Shown here in pieces: positions 41,207 through 50,109 of a stretch of DNA of 64,000 nt; the stretch's first letter is position 1, and each line of letters starts with the position of its first letter. The position numbers and the translations under genes were made by a program. The notes under the pieces were generated by a model. That model did not search any database and had not been told where the DNA came from. It saw only the letters and a list, made by a program, of their open reading frames with translations. The stretch comes from Desertibaculum subflavum (lineage in GTDB: Bacteria > Pseudomonadota > Alphaproteobacteria > Ferrovibrionales > Ferrovibrionaceae): assembly GCA_003576705.1 (NCBI GenBank), contig QOZS01000013.1, forward strand, positions 1 through 64,000, read 5' to 3'.

Positions 41207-43059
41207 CCGGCGTCCTCCTCCGCCTCCGCTTCTTCCACGGCCTGGATGCGCTCGCGCGCCTCGGCGGCTTCCTGCTGGCGGGCCCACATCTCGGCGTAGT
41301 GGCCGGCCTGGGCGAGCAGATCCGCGTGGCGGCCGCGCTCCACCACCTGGCCGCCTTCGAGCACCAGGATCTCGTCCGCGTGCACGATGGTGGAGAGCCG
41401 GTGGGCGATGATCAGCGTGGTGCGATTCTCCGAGACCTCGCGGAGCGAGGCCTGGATCTCCTTCTCGGTGCGGGTGTCGAGCGCCGAGGTCGCCTCGTCG
41501 AACAGCAGGATCTTCGGGTCCTTCAGGATGGTGCGGGCGATGGCGACGCGCTGCTTCTCGCCGCCGGAGAGCTTGAGGCCGCGCTCGCCCACTTTCGTCC
41601 GCCAGTTGTCCGGCAGGTGATCGACGAAATGGTCGATCTTGGCGAGCCGCGCGGCGCGGCGGATCTCGTCCTCATCGGAGCGCGGCCGGCCATAGCGGAT
41701 GTTGTAGCGGATGGTGTCGTTGAACAGCACCGTGTCCTGGGGAACGATGCCGATGGCGGCGCGCAGCGACGCCTGCGTGACCTGGCGGATGTCCTGGCCG
41801 TCGATCCGGATCGCGCCCGACTGCACGTCGTAGAAGCGGAACAATAGCCTGGAGATGGTCGACTTGCCGGCGCCGGAGGCGCCGACGATCGCCACCGTCC
41901 TGCCGGCCGGCACGCGGAAGCTGACGCCTTTCAGGATCGGGCGCCGGAGGTCATAGGCAAACTGCACGTCATCGAACTCGACCTCGCCGCCTTCGAGGCG
42001 GAGAGGCGTGGCGCCCGGCGCGTCCCGCACCTCCTCGTCGACGGCGAGCAGGTTGAACATGCGCTCCATGTCGACCAGGCTCTGCTTCACCTCGCGATAG
42101 ACCATGCCGAGGATGTTGAGCGGCTGGTACAGCTGGATCAGGAAGGTGTTGACCAGCACGAAATCGCCGAGCGTCATCTCGCCGCGGGCGACCCCCTGGG
42201 CCGCCAGCAGCATCACGGTGACCAGCCCGCCGGCGATGATGATGCCCTGTCCGACGTTGAGAGCCGACAGCGACAGCTCGCTCTGCACCGCGGCGTGCTG
42301 ATAGCGCTCCAGCGCGCGGTCGTAGCGCGAAGCCTCGTGCGGCTCGTTGCCGAAATACTTGACCGTCTCGTAGTTGAGCAGGCTGTCGATGGCGCGGGTA
42401 TTGGCCTCGGCGTCGCGCTCGTTCATCTCGCGGCGCAGCTTGATGCGCCATTCCGTCATCACCAGCGTGACGGCGACATACAGCACGATGGTGACGAGGG
42501 TCGCCGAGGCGAACCAGCCGTCATAACGCAGCAGCAGCAGCGCGACGACCAGGCCGATTTCGAACAGGGTCGGCAGGATGTTGAACAAGGTGAAGGACAG
42601 CGCGAACTGGATGCCGGCATTGCCGCGCTCGATGGCGCGCGACAGCCCGCCGGTCTGGCGCTCCAGATGGAAGCGCAGCGACAGCCGGTGCAGGTGCTGG
42701 AAGGTCTCCAGCGCGATGGTCCGCACCGCGTGCTGCGACACCTTGGCGAAGATGGCGTTGCGCAGCTCGCCGAAAGCCTGCGCCATGATGCGCGCCAGGC
42801 CATAGGCGAGGATCAGCGCGACGGGCACCGCGACCAGGGCGACGGCCGGCCGGTCCAGCGCGTCGACCGCATCCTTGTAGAAGAACGGCACCGAGACGTT
42901 GGCGAGCTTGGCCAGCACGATCAGCACGGCTGCGGCGACCACCCGGGCCTTCAGGTCAACTCGACCCGGCGGCCAGAGATAGCGCAGCAGAGTGGCGATG
43001 GTCTTGAGATGCCCCCGCGACGGCGGCTCGCCCGCTGGCGCCTGCACGAAGCCCTGCAT
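41203..43059 (-). CDS. ABC transporter (ATM1-type, fused permease and ATPase)
   Basis: A 618-residue half-transporter: membrane domain with six helices (about 35-330) and ATPase domain (about 365-600) with Walker A VGASGAGKST, C-loop LSGGEKQR and Walker B ILLFDEATSALD, and H-loop IAHRLST. The family pattern (LRYLWP at the start, ADEILVLEGGQVVERG near the end) is that of the ATM1/HMT1 group, which exports glutathione-linked sulfur or heavy metals. ATG 43059 was preferred to 43104, a basic extension. Confidence 0.92.
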   Translation of the reverse strand: MQGFVQAPAGEPPSRGHLKTIATLLRYLWPPGRVDLKARVVAAAVLIVLAKLANVSVPFFYKDAVDALDRPAVALVAVPVALILAYGLARIMAQAFGELRNAIFAKVSQHAVRTIALETFQHLHRLSLRFHLERQTGGLSRAIERGNAGIQFALSFTLFNILPTLFEIGLVVALLLLRYDGWFASATLVTIVLYVAVTLVMTEWRIKLRREMNERDAEANTRAIDSLLNYETVKYFGNEPHEASRYDRALERYQHAAVQSELSLSALNVGQGIIIAGGLVTVMLLAAQGVARGEMTLGDFVLVNTFLIQLYQPLNILGMVYREVKQSLVDMERMFNLLAVDEEVRDAPGATPLRLEGGEVEFDDVQFAYDLRRPILKGVSFRVPAGRTVAIVGASGAGKSTISRLLFRFYDVQSGAIRIDGQDIRQVTQASLRAAIGIVPQDTVLFNDTIRYNIRYGRPRSDEDEIRRAARLAKIDHFVDHLPDNWRTKVGERGLKLSGGEKQRVAIARTILKDPKILLFDEATSALDTRTEKEIQASLREVSENRTTLIIAHRLSTIVHADEILVLEGGQVVERGRHADLLAQAGHYAEMWARQQEAAEARERIQAVEEAEAEEDAG

Positions 43060-43199
43060 GTTCCCGACCCTAAACCGCCCTTTCCAGCCCGCGCGCCCGC
43101 CCACTCAACATGTGTTGGCAACATATGTAGATATCTTCACCGAAACTTAAGGTGGTTCGGGCTGTCATCCGGGGCAATCCTTTTCCACGCGTTGGTGCC

Positions 43200-43688
43200 A
43201 TGCCGTTGACGAAGTACGCGAATTCCATCGAGGCCCTGGCACTGGCGTTTCCGGTGAAGTTCCGCTTTGGCTGCCTCGGCATGGCCTTCGAGGCCGTGGC
43301 GACGATCGAGGGCGAGGGCCAGGGCGAATCCTGCCGGCTCACCCTCGAGGCCGATCTCGGCCCGGTGCCGTTCACGGCGGAAAGCCCGCAGGCGCGGAGC
43401 CTCAGGCTTGCCTTGTTCAACCTCGCTCCTGGCGCGGCTGACGACCGACGCTTCGTCGAGCGGCAGAACCGGCTGATCCTGGTGACGACCGCCACGCTGG
43501 AGGCCAATCCCCCGGCCCGGCGGCTGGTCGCCGCAGCGGTGGCCCAGGTGCTGCGCTGCCGGCCGGAGCTGGCGCTGGCCGCAGAGACCGCGGCGGTCAC
43601 TGCCCGGCGGGCGGCTTCCCGGCCGCCGGCGCCGGAACAGGTCCCGCCGGCAGCGGCGGAACCGGTCCCCCAGGCTTCGGCAGCGTGA
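43200..43688 (+). CDS. Hypothetical protein, divergent from ABC exporter
   Basis: A 162-residue soluble frame starting MPLTKYANSIEALALAF. It looks like an alpha-beta protein (KFRFGCLGMAFEAVATIEGEG; LTLEADLGPVPFTAESP) followed by helices (ARRLVAAAVAQVLRCRPEL) and a Pro/Ala-rich tail. I do not recognise a family. The final 92 bases overlap the end of the converging LysM gene, so the tail is less certain. Coding looks likely from the mixed, balanced composition of the first 130 residues. Confidence 0.55.
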   Translation: MPLTKYANSIEALALAFPVKFRFGCLGMAFEAVATIEGEGQGESCRLTLEADLGPVPFTAESPQARSLRLALFNLAPGAADDRRFVERQNRLILVTTATLEANPPARRLVAAAVAQVLRCRPELALAAETAAVTARRAASRPPAPEQVPPAAAEPVPQASAA

Positions 43689-44691
43689 AGATCTGGCCCG
43701 GATAGATCAGGTCCGGATCGCGGATCTGAGTCTTGTTGGCCTGATAGATCACGGTATAGGCGGCGCCGCGCCCATAGGTGCCGCGCGAGATCTGCCAGAG
43801 GTTGTTGCCGGGCTGCACGACCACACGGCCCTCTTCCACCCTGATGTCCTCCGGCGCGGCGCGGCTGAACGGCAGCTCGATGCGCGAAGCGACCTTGCCG
43901 GCCTCGCGCACCTGGTCGACGCGCAGGGTATAGACGCCGGGATCGACCCGCTCGACGAGCCTCGTCTCCCAATGGCCGGCGGCATCGGCGACGGCGGTGC
44001 CGACCGGCTTGTTGTTGATATAAACCTGCACGGTGGCCCCGGGCTCGGCCCGGCCGCTGAGCCGCACATCGCCCTTCTCGTCATAGTCGACGCTGTCGAG
44101 GCTGAGCCCCTTGGTCGCCTTGAGCTCCTCCCCCCGCGAGGGCACTTGCATCAGGCGGCTGGCGCCGGTCTGCGGCGTCAGCACGGCGATCGCCTGCTGG
44201 CCCTGATCGTCCGGGCCGCAGACCGGCACCACCACGACCACCGTGTCGGGCGAGCTCACCGGCTCCTGGCCGTCGAACTGGGCGGCAAGGCGCAGCTCGC
44301 GCGAGCCGCTTTCCAGCGGCAGGTCCGGCACCAGCACCCATTCGCCGCGCGGATCGGCCTTGACCCGGCCGAGCTCGCGCGTGGGGGTCGAGACGATCAC
44401 GGTGGCGCCTGGCGCGGCGCGGCCGGCGATCACCGCGGTGCAGGAACGGCTGACCCGCACGATATCGAAGCTCGGCGGCACCATCGGCTGGGCCTTGGAA
44501 GCCTCCGTCTCGGCCGGCGCCGCCGGCGGCTTGACCTCGGGATCGCCTTTGCCCGAGCCGGTGGTGCCCGACATGACGTCCGGCTGGCGCGTGGCAACGC
44601 GCCCCGGCTCCGGCGGGCGGACAAGGGAGAAGTAGACGATCAGCGCGGCGCCGATGACCGCAAGGCCGACGAAGATCCAGTTACCGCGCAA
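43597..44691 (-). CDS. LysM-domain protein with Ig-like repeats
   Basis: A 364-residue protein anchored by an N-terminal membrane helix (about 5-25, GLAVIGAALIVYFSLV), followed by a Ser/Pro/Glu linker, two Ig/adhesion-like units (IAGRAAPGATVIVSTPTRELG and SGRAEPGATVQVYINNKPVG) and a C-terminal LysM domain (about 288-340, VVQPGNNLWQISRGTYG and LIYPGQIFTLP). This is a periplasmic, peptidoglycan-binding protein widely found in Rhodospirillales. It is upstream of no clear partner. Confidence 0.88.
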   Translation of the reverse strand: MRGNWIFVGLAVIGAALIVYFSLVRPPEPGRVATRQPDVMSGTTGSGKGDPEVKPPAAPAETEASKAQPMVPPSFDIVRVSRSCTAVIAGRAAPGATVIVSTPTRELGRVKADPRGEWVLVPDLPLESGSRELRLAAQFDGQEPVSSPDTVVVVVPVCGPDDQGQQAIAVLTPQTGASRLMQVPSRGEELKATKGLSLDSVDYDEKGDVRLSGRAEPGATVQVYINNKPVGTAVADAAGHWETRLVERVDPGVYTLRVDQVREAGKVASRIELPFSRAAPEDIRVEEGRVVVQPGNNLWQISRGTYGRGAAYTVIYQANKTQIRDPDLIYPGQIFTLPKPGGPVPPLPAGPVPAPAAGKPPAGQ

Positions 44692-44780
44692 GTCGGGTGC
44701 GTCCTTCGAATTGACGCGACTGTAGAGACCGCCGCCCCGGCTTACAACGCCGGGGGACGGGAGGGCTCATCCCAGGAACC

Positions 44781-45158
44781 TCAGGCAAGGGGTTCCGACA
44801 GCTCCACGAGGTTGCCGTCGGGGTCGCGGCAGTAGATCGAGAGGATACGGCCCGTCGCGCCGGTGCGCTCCGCCGGCCCGAGCAGGATGGCGATACCGCC
44901 GGCGCGCAGCCGGTCCGCCATCGAGGCGACCGGGCCGTCGATCAGGAAACAGAGATCGGCGGTGCCGGGCATCGCCAGCGCCGCCTTGGGCTCGAACTCG
45001 CCGCCCAGCGGATGCAGGTTGATCTTCTGGCGGCCGAAATGCAGCGACACGCGGCCAGGGCCGTAATGCTGCACCGTCATGCCGAGCCGCTCGTAGAAGC
45101 CGATGGTTGCGGCGATGTCGCGCACGGTCAGCACGAAATGGTCCAGGCTCACGATCAC
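44781..45158 (-). CDS. VOC-family (glyoxalase-like) protein
   Basis: A 125-residue VOC protein with a paired beta-alpha-beta fold: VSLDHFVLTVRDIAATIGFYERLGM and CRDPDGNLVELSEPL. Metal or substrate contacts are probably His (SLDH, INLH) and Glu (NLVEL). The GTG start at 45158 forms GTGA with the cutA stop (4-base overlap). Substrate unknown; members include glyoxalases and dioxygenases. Confidence 0.87.
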   Translation of the reverse strand: MIVSLDHFVLTVRDIAATIGFYERLGMTVQHYGPGRVSLHFGRQKINLHPLGGEFEPKAALAMPGTADLCFLIDGPVASMADRLRAGGIAILLGPAERTGATGRILSIYCRDPDGNLVELSEPLA

Positions 45159-45475
45159 GGCGCGGCCTCCTCGGCGAGCCATCGGAGATAGTCGGGATTG
45201 CCGTCCAGGATCGGCAGCGAGACGGCGCAGGGCACATCGTAGCTGTGCAGCTCCTTCACACGCGCCACCAGCGGGGGAACCAGCGGCGCCCGCGTCTTGG
45301 CGATCAGCACCGCCTCCTCCGCCATCTCGACGGCGCCCTGCCAGCGATAGATCGAGCGCATGCCGGGCAGGATGTTGACGCAGGCGGCGAGCCGCGCCTC
45401 GACCAGCACGCGGCCGATCTTCTCCGCCTCGTCGACCGAGCCGGCGGTGATGTAGACGAGACGAAGGTCGCTCAT
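45155..45475 (-). CDS. cutA: Divalent cation tolerance protein CutA
   Basis: A 106-residue trimeric PII-like protein. The family signature is clear: YITAGSVDEAEKIGRVLVE, ARLAACVNILPGMRSIYRWQG and VARVKELHSYDVPC. The ATG 45475 overlaps the stop of the ctaA gene by 4 bases and its stop overlaps the VOC start, so all three genes form a tight operon. CutA is linked to copper tolerance and may match the haem A function. Confidence 0.93.
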   Translation of the reverse strand: MSDLRLVYITAGSVDEAEKIGRVLVEARLAACVNILPGMRSIYRWQGAVEMAEEAVLIAKTRAPLVPPLVARVKELHSYDVPCAVSLPILDGNPDYLRWLAEEAAP

Positions 45476-46515
45476 GCGCGCCGGCTCGCATGCGCCAGCG
45501 CCGTCGCCACCGTGATCACGGCCAGCGCGCCCGCCTGGTGCGCCAGGCCGAGCGCCAGCGGCACCTGGGCGAGCAGGGTCCAGATGCCAAGCGCGAATTG
45601 CAGGGCGACGCCCGCGAGCAGCCATCCGGCCAGCCGCCGCGCCGGCGATGGCGGCAGGCGGCGCGCGCGCCACCAGGTGACGAGCGCCGCGGCGGCGACC
45701 ACGATCGCCATCAGGCGATGGTTGAACTGCACGGTGAGAGCGTTCTCGAAGAGGTTGAGCCAGGCGGGCGCGGCGGCGAACAATCCTTGCGGCACCAGAG
45801 CGCCGTCCATCAGCGGCCAGGTGTTATAGGCCATGCCGGCATCGAGCCCGGCCACCAGACCGCCGAGCAGTATCTGCAGGAAGATCAGGGCGAGAGTGAG
45901 GCGCGCGGGCCCGCGCAAGACGGCGGCGGCCGGAACCGTCTGCGGCACGATGACGCCGCGGGCGGTCCAGATCAGGCCGATCAGGATCAGCACGGCGAGG
46001 CCGAGATGGGCAGTTAGCCGGTATTGGCTGACATCGGTGCGCTCCACCAGCCCCGACGCCACCATCCACCACCCGACCGCACCCTGCAGGCCGCCCAGCA
46101 GGAACAGCACGATCAGGCGCGGCAGCAACGCGCGGTCGATGGCGCCGCGGATCAGGAACCAGATGAAGGGCAATGCGAAGGCGACGCCAATGAGGCGCCC
46201 GAGCAGGCGGTGCGTGTACTCGATCAGGTAGATGCGCTGGAAGGCTTCCAGCGACATGCCCTTGTTGATCAGCTGGTATTCCGGGATCTGGCGATACTTT
46301 TCCATCTCCGCCTGCCAGGCCTCGTGGCTGAGCGGCGGGATGGCGCCGGTGACCGGCTTCCATTCGGTGATCGAGAGACCTGAATCGGTCAGGCGGGTAT
46401 AGCCGCCGACCAGCACCATCAGCGCGACCAGCGCGGCAATGACGGCAAGCCAGGTGCCGACCGCGCGGGTCGGCCGCGCCGCCGCGCCGAGCCGGCCGGC
46501 CGCGACCGCCGTCAA
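45472..46515 (-). CDS. ctaA: Haem A synthase (COX15/CtaA)
   Basis: A 347-residue inner-membrane enzyme with eight helices that oxidises the C8 methyl of haem O. Conserved helices and ligand histidines: VLVGGYTRLTDSGLSITEWKPVTG, IYLIEYTHRLLGRLIG, YRLTAHLGLAVLILIGL, VQFNHRLMAIVV and LGLAHQAGALAV. It is the type II (COX15) form of alphaproteobacteria, without the Cys pair of Bacillus CtaA. It supplies haem A to aa3-type oxidases. Confidence 0.95.
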   Translation of the reverse strand: MTAVAAGRLGAAARPTRAVGTWLAVIAALVALMVLVGGYTRLTDSGLSITEWKPVTGAIPPLSHEAWQAEMEKYRQIPEYQLINKGMSLEAFQRIYLIEYTHRLLGRLIGVAFALPFIWFLIRGAIDRALLPRLIVLFLLGGLQGAVGWWMVASGLVERTDVSQYRLTAHLGLAVLILIGLIWTARGVIVPQTVPAAAVLRGPARLTLALIFLQILLGGLVAGLDAGMAYNTWPLMDGALVPQGLFAAAPAWLNLFENALTVQFNHRLMAIVVAAAALVTWWRARRLPPSPARRLAGWLLAGVALQFALGIWTLLAQVPLALGLAHQAGALAVITVATALAHASRRA

Positions 46516-46522
46516 GCCGGCC

Positions 46523-47572
46523 TCACGGATGCAGCACCACGCGGCCCAGGATGCGGCCGGCCTTCAAGTCCTCAACCGTCTGCCCGGCCTGCGCCAGCGG
46601 CCGGTTGGAGATCGGCGGCGACTGCACCAGACCCTTGCGGCCAAGCTCGAGCAGCTCCTGTAGCTCGTCGAGCCGGCCGGTCATCGAGCCCTGCACGGTC
46701 CAGCTGCGGAACGGGAACATCGGCACCGGCACGGTGAAGCTGCCGCCGAACAGGCCGACGATGACGAGCTTGCCGCCCTTGCGCAGCACCGAGGTGCCAA
46801 ATTTGGTCGAGCTCTCGGCGCCAACGAAATCGACCGCACCCGCGACGCCGCCGCCGGTCTGCGCCACCAGGCGCTTCACCGCGTCGGCGGCGGTGGAGTT
46901 GATCACGTCGGCGGCACCGGCCTGCTTCGCCAATTCGAGCTTCTTGTCGTCGATATCGGCGACGATCGGCGCCACGCCGGTCACCGCCTTGGCGAGCTTC
47001 ACACCGGCAAGGCCGACGCCGCCGGCGCCGATGATGAGCAGCGCCTGGCCCTCGCTGAGCTTGCCGATCTTCTTCAGCGCGCTGAACGCCGTGAGGCCGG
47101 AACAGGCGAAGGTGCAGGCGAGGTCGTGCTCGACGCCCGTGTAGTCGAGCAGGTAGCGCGCATGCGGCACCAGCACGTGGTCGGCGAAGCCGCCATCGAC
47201 ATTGACGCCGATCTGCCGCGGCTTGTTGCAGAGATGCTCGTCACCGGCCTTGCAGGTGGCGCACTGGCCGCAGCCGATCCAGGGATAGACGACGCGGCGG
47301 TCGCCGACCTTGACGCCGCTCGCCTCGGGGCCAACCGCCACCACTTCGCCCGCCACTTCATGGCCCATGGCGAGCGGCAAGGTGTCGCTCGACACCGCCG
47401 GCACCTTGCGGCCGCCGCCCATGTCGAAATGGCCTTCCCAGATATGCACGTCGCTGTGGCAGACGCCGCAGCCGGTCATCTTCAGCAGCACCTCGGTGCC
47501 TTTCGGCGCCGGGTTGGCTTCCTTCATCTCGGCCAGAGGCGCGCCGAACTGCGTGATGCGATAGGCCAGCAT
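46523..47572 (-). CDS. Zinc-dependent alcohol dehydrogenase
   Basis: A 349-residue cytoplasmic MDR-family dehydrogenase. Catalytic zinc site: CGVCHSDVH and GHEVAGEV. Structural zinc site: CGQCATCKAGDEHLC. NAD-binding GAGGVGLAGV follows. The likely reaction is NAD-dependent oxidation of a primary alcohol or reverse; it resembles AdhA-type enzymes. It ends 7 bases before ctaA starts on the same strand, and begins 23 bases after rlmN. Confidence 0.93.
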   Translation of the reverse strand: MLAYRITQFGAPLAEMKEANPAPKGTEVLLKMTGCGVCHSDVHIWEGHFDMGGGRKVPAVSSDTLPLAMGHEVAGEVVAVGPEASGVKVGDRRVVYPWIGCGQCATCKAGDEHLCNKPRQIGVNVDGGFADHVLVPHARYLLDYTGVEHDLACTFACSGLTAFSALKKIGKLSEGQALLIIGAGGVGLAGVKLAKAVTGVAPIVADIDDKKLELAKQAGAADVINSTAADAVKRLVAQTGGGVAGAVDFVGAESSTKFGTSVLRKGGKLVIVGLFGGSFTVPVPMFPFRSWTVQGSMTGRLDELQELLELGRKGLVQSPPISNRPLAQAGQTVEDLKAGRILGRVVLHP

Positions 47573-47595
47573 GGGAGTCCCTCCGACGTTCTGTT

Positions 47596-48765
47596 CTAGG
47601 CGGAGAGCGCCGCCTGCCGCTCGCTCTTCCGCTTGCGCACGCTATCCGACTTAAGCTGGCCGCAGGCGGCCATGATGTCGCGGCCGCGCGGCTGGCGCAC
47701 CGGCGAGGAATAGCCGGCATTGAAGACGATGTCGGAGAAGGCGCGGATCGCCTCGTCGCTGGAGCACTCGTAAGGCGCGCCCGGCCAGGCGTTGAACGGA
47801 ATGAGATTCACCTTGGCCGGGATGCCGCGAATCAGCTTGACCAGCGCCCGGGCATCGGCGGGACTGTCGTTGACGCCCTTCAGCATCACGTATTCGAAGG
47901 TGATGCGGCGCGCATTGGTGGCGCCGGGATAGGCCTTGCAGGCGGCGATCAGGTCCTTCAACGGATACTTCTTGTTGAGCGGCACGATGACGTCGCGGAT
48001 GTCGTCGCGCACCGCGTGCAGGCTGACCGCGAGGTTGACGCCGATCTCCTCGCCACAGCGCTGCATCATCGGCACCACGCCGGCGGTGGAGAGCGTGATG
48101 CGCCGCTTGGAGATCGCGATGCCCTCGCCATCCATCACGATCTTCAGCGCCTTGGCGACGTTGTCGAAATTGTACAGCGGCTCGCCCATGCCCATCATCA
48201 CGATGTTGGAGAGCAGCCGGTCGCCCACCGGGCTCGGCCATTCGCCGAGCGTGTCGCGCGCCACCATCACCTGGCCGACGATCTCAGGCGCGGTGAGATT
48301 GCGGACCAGCTTCTGCGTGCCGGTATGGCAGAACCGGCAGGTCAAGGTGCAGCCGACCTGGCTGGAGACGCAGAGCGTGCCGCGATCCTCTTCAGGGATG
48401 TGGACGCTCTCCACCTCCTCGCCGTCGGGCAGCTTCAGCAGCCACTTGCGGGTGCCGTCGAAGCTTTCCAGCGCACGCGAGACGTCGGGGCGGCCGACCT
48501 CGCAGGTCTCCGCCAGGCGCGCGCGCAGGTCCTTCGCCAGGCTGGTCATGGCGTCGAACGAGCTCGCGCCGCGATGGTAGATCCAGTGCCAGAGCTGGCC
48601 GGCGCGCATCCTCGCGCGGGCGGCCGGCTCGCCGAGCTCGACCAGCAGGTCGGCGAGCTCACGCCGGTCGAGGCCGACCAGGACATGCCGGCCGGCGGAG
48701 GGCGGCGTCCGATCCGCCACCGCCACCTCAGGGGCGAGCGGCGCCGACGCCGGGGCGATGGTCAT
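47596..48765 (-). CDS. rlmN: 23S rRNA (adenine-C2) methyltransferase RlmN
   Basis: A 389-residue radical SAM enzyme that methylates A2503 of 23S rRNA and A37 of some tRNAs. The cluster motif is [11 protein letters not shown] (Cys-x3-Cys-x2-Cys). The methyl-carrying Cys lies in AACGQLKSD near residue 370, and [10 protein letters not shown] is diagnostic. Family length. The end of the upstream IalB-like gene overlaps the start by 4 bases. Confidence 0.96.
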   Translation of the reverse strand: MTIAPASAPLAPEVAVADRTPPSAGRHVLVGLDRRELADLLVELGEPAARARMRAGQLWHWIYHRGASSFDAMTSLAKDLRARLAETCEVGRPDVSRALESFDGTRKWLLKLPDGEEVESVHIPEEDRGTLCVSSQVGCTLTCRFCHTGTQKLVRNLTAPEIVGQVMVARDTLGEWPSPVGDRLLSNIVMMGMGEPLYNFDNVAKALKIVMDGEGIAISKRRITLSTAGVVPMMQRCGEEIGVNLAVSLHAVRDDIRDVIVPLNKKYPLKDLIAACKAYPGATNARRITFEYVMLKGVNDSPADARALVKLIRGIPAKVNLIPFNAWPGAPYECSSDEAIRAFSDIVFNAGYSSPVRQPRGRDIMAACGQLKSDSVRKRKSERQAALSA

Positions 48766-49310
48766 TTGCAGCGGTCGGCGATCGCCTTGAGGGCGGCGGT
48801 GACACCGCTGAGCGAGTAGCTGTCAGTGGTGGCGCTGCCCTTCTCGGGCGTGGCCGATACCTTGAGCGCGTTGCCCTTCATCATCGCTTCGACGAATTCC
48901 CGCTCGCGCGCCGCGTCGTGGATCCAGGCCGTCTCGCGATAGCCCTTCTGGCCCGACGGCATCAGCTCGAAGGCCTCGGTATCGATCGTCGCCGTCACCT
49001 TGGTGTTCTGCTTGATCGCATAGCCGACATAGACGCCGACCTCGTTCTTCACCTTGTCGGCGGTGCGGCTGGAAACCTGGATCTGCACGGTCGAGCGCTT
49101 CAGGCCCTTGCTGTCGCTCGATTTCGGCTTGGTGGCGATGTAGCACACCTTGTTCTTGCCGTCCGCGATCTCCCAGGCGGACCATTCGCCGAACGATCCG
49201 ATTGATTTGGGGGGCGAGGCGGCCAGCGCAGCCTGAGCCGCGCCGGCGGCAAAAGCGGCGGCGAGCGCCGCAACACGAATCCATGCGAGTCCAAGCATGT
49301 CCGGTTTCAT
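48762..49310 (-). CDS. Invasion-associated locus B (IalB)-family protein
   Basis: A 182-residue exported protein. The first about 30 residues ([23 protein letters not shown]) make a signal peptide; an alternative start is Met5 (49298). The mature domain has the IalB pattern: [10 protein letters not shown] then [22 protein letters not shown] and a [10 protein letters not shown] end with two Cys probably paired. IalB proteins are alphaproteobacterial periplasmic proteins of unknown role. Divergent from an ECF sigma gene; overlaps rlmN. Confidence 0.85.
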   Translation of the reverse strand: MKPDMLGLAWIRVAALAAAFAAGAAQAALAASPPKSIGSFGEWSAWEIADGKNKVCYIATKPKSSDSKGLKRSTVQIQVSSRTADKVKNEVGVYVGYAIKQNTKVTATIDTEAFELMPSGQKGYRETAWIHDAAREREFVEAMMKGNALKVSATPEKGSATTDSYSLSGVTAALKAIADRCK

Positions 49311-49344
49311 AGCCAATGCCGCACCGCATTTCCAGCCTTTGCGC

Positions 49345-49364
49345 CTTACGAGCGTGGCCGTAAG
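49345..49364. promoter_or_regulatory. Inverted repeat CTTACG-N8-CGTAAG before the ECF sigma gene
   Basis: A 6-bp perfect inverted repeat ending 10 bases before the ATG of the sigma-factor gene and overlapping its RBS. It lies in the 64-bp divergent gap with the IalB-like gene. It may be an operator, or a hairpin masking the RBS. Confidence 0.4.
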
Positions 49365-49374
49365 AAGAGCGCCG

Positions 49375-49941
49375 ATGGACCCCACCAGCCCGGACACCAC
49401 CCGCGACCTCTTCGCCGACCTCGTCGCGGCCATCGCCGCCGGGCGCGACCGGGCGGCTTTCGTAAAGCTGTTCGAGCATTTCGCGCCTCGCGTGAAGAGC
49501 TACCTCATGCGCCTCGGCTGCCAGGCCGCGGAGGCGGACGAGCTGGCGCAGGAATCCCTCCTGGCGGTCTGGCAGAAGGCCGCCACCTTCGACCGCCGGC
49601 AATCCGCGGTCTCGACCTGGCTGTTCACCATCGCCCGCAACAAGCGGATCGACGCGATCCGGCGCGCACGCCGACCGGAGCTCGACCCGGAAGACCCGGC
49701 GCTGGTGCCGGCCACGCCCGAGCAGGCCGACCAGATCCTGCAGGCGGCGCAGTCGGCACGCCAGCTCCATACCGCCATTGCCGGCCTGCCGGAGGACCAG
49801 CGCGAGCTGCTGGTGCTCGCCTTCTTCCAGGAGAAGTCGCACAGCGACATCGCCGTCGCCACGGGATTGCCGCTGGGCACGGTGAAGTCTCGCATCCGGC
49901 TCGCCATGCAGCGCCTCAGGGCCGTCATCGAGGAGCGGTAA
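49375..49941 (+). CDS. ECF-type RNA polymerase sigma factor
   Basis: A 188-residue group 4 sigma factor. Region 2 (about 30-95: FAPRVKSYLMRLGC, ADELAQESLLAVWQKA, STWLFTIARNKRIDAIRR) and region 4 (about 130-183: GLPEDQRELLVLAFF, PLGTVKSRIRLAMQRLR) are both present. ATG 49375 is preceded by AGAAGAG; the earlier ATG at 49297 overlaps the IalB gene. No anti-sigma factor gene is adjacent on either side. Confidence 0.92.
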   Translation: MDPTSPDTTRDLFADLVAAIAAGRDRAAFVKLFEHFAPRVKSYLMRLGCQAAEADELAQESLLAVWQKAATFDRRQSAVSTWLFTIARNKRIDAIRRARRPELDPEDPALVPATPEQADQILQAAQSARQLHTAIAGLPEDQRELLVLAFFQEKSHSDIAVATGLPLGTVKSRIRLAMQRLRAVIEER

Positions 49942-49971
49942 GGCGATCCCGGAACGATCACGAAGCCGATA

Positions 49972-49987
49972 GCCGCCTGAAGGCGGC
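49972..49987 (+). other. Small GC hairpin downstream of the sigma-factor gene
   Basis: GCCGCC-TGAA-GGCGGC, a 6-bp stem with a 4-base loop, 31 bases after the sigma stop and about 122 bases before the ferritin-like gene. It may weaken read-through; without a U-tract it is not a clear terminator. Confidence 0.35.
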
Positions 49988-50109
49988 GCAAACAAGCGCG
50001 TTACATCCGGCATCCAGCAACGCCTCCCGCGCGAAACAGGCACACGACAGCGGAGCCGGTCCGGCTCTCGCGTCGCTCACCGAACTGACGCAAAGGGAGA
50101 TCTCCCCGT

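Noticed and set aside
38446..41847. 1133-codon frame opposite psd, the GlxA-type gene and the ABC transporter
   Set aside because: Long open frames without motifs, rich in Arg, Gly and His, are a usual by-product of high GC. The opposite strand has recognisable genes.
43105..43140. CAACA-TG-TGTTG inverted repeat near the ABC exporter start as an operator
   Set aside because: Arms are only 5 bp and no second copy or matching regulator was found, so chance cannot be excluded.
49297..49374. 26-residue N-terminal extension of the ECF sigma factor
   Set aside because: It lies over the IalB-like gene start; ATG 49375 has an RBS and family-like N-terminus.
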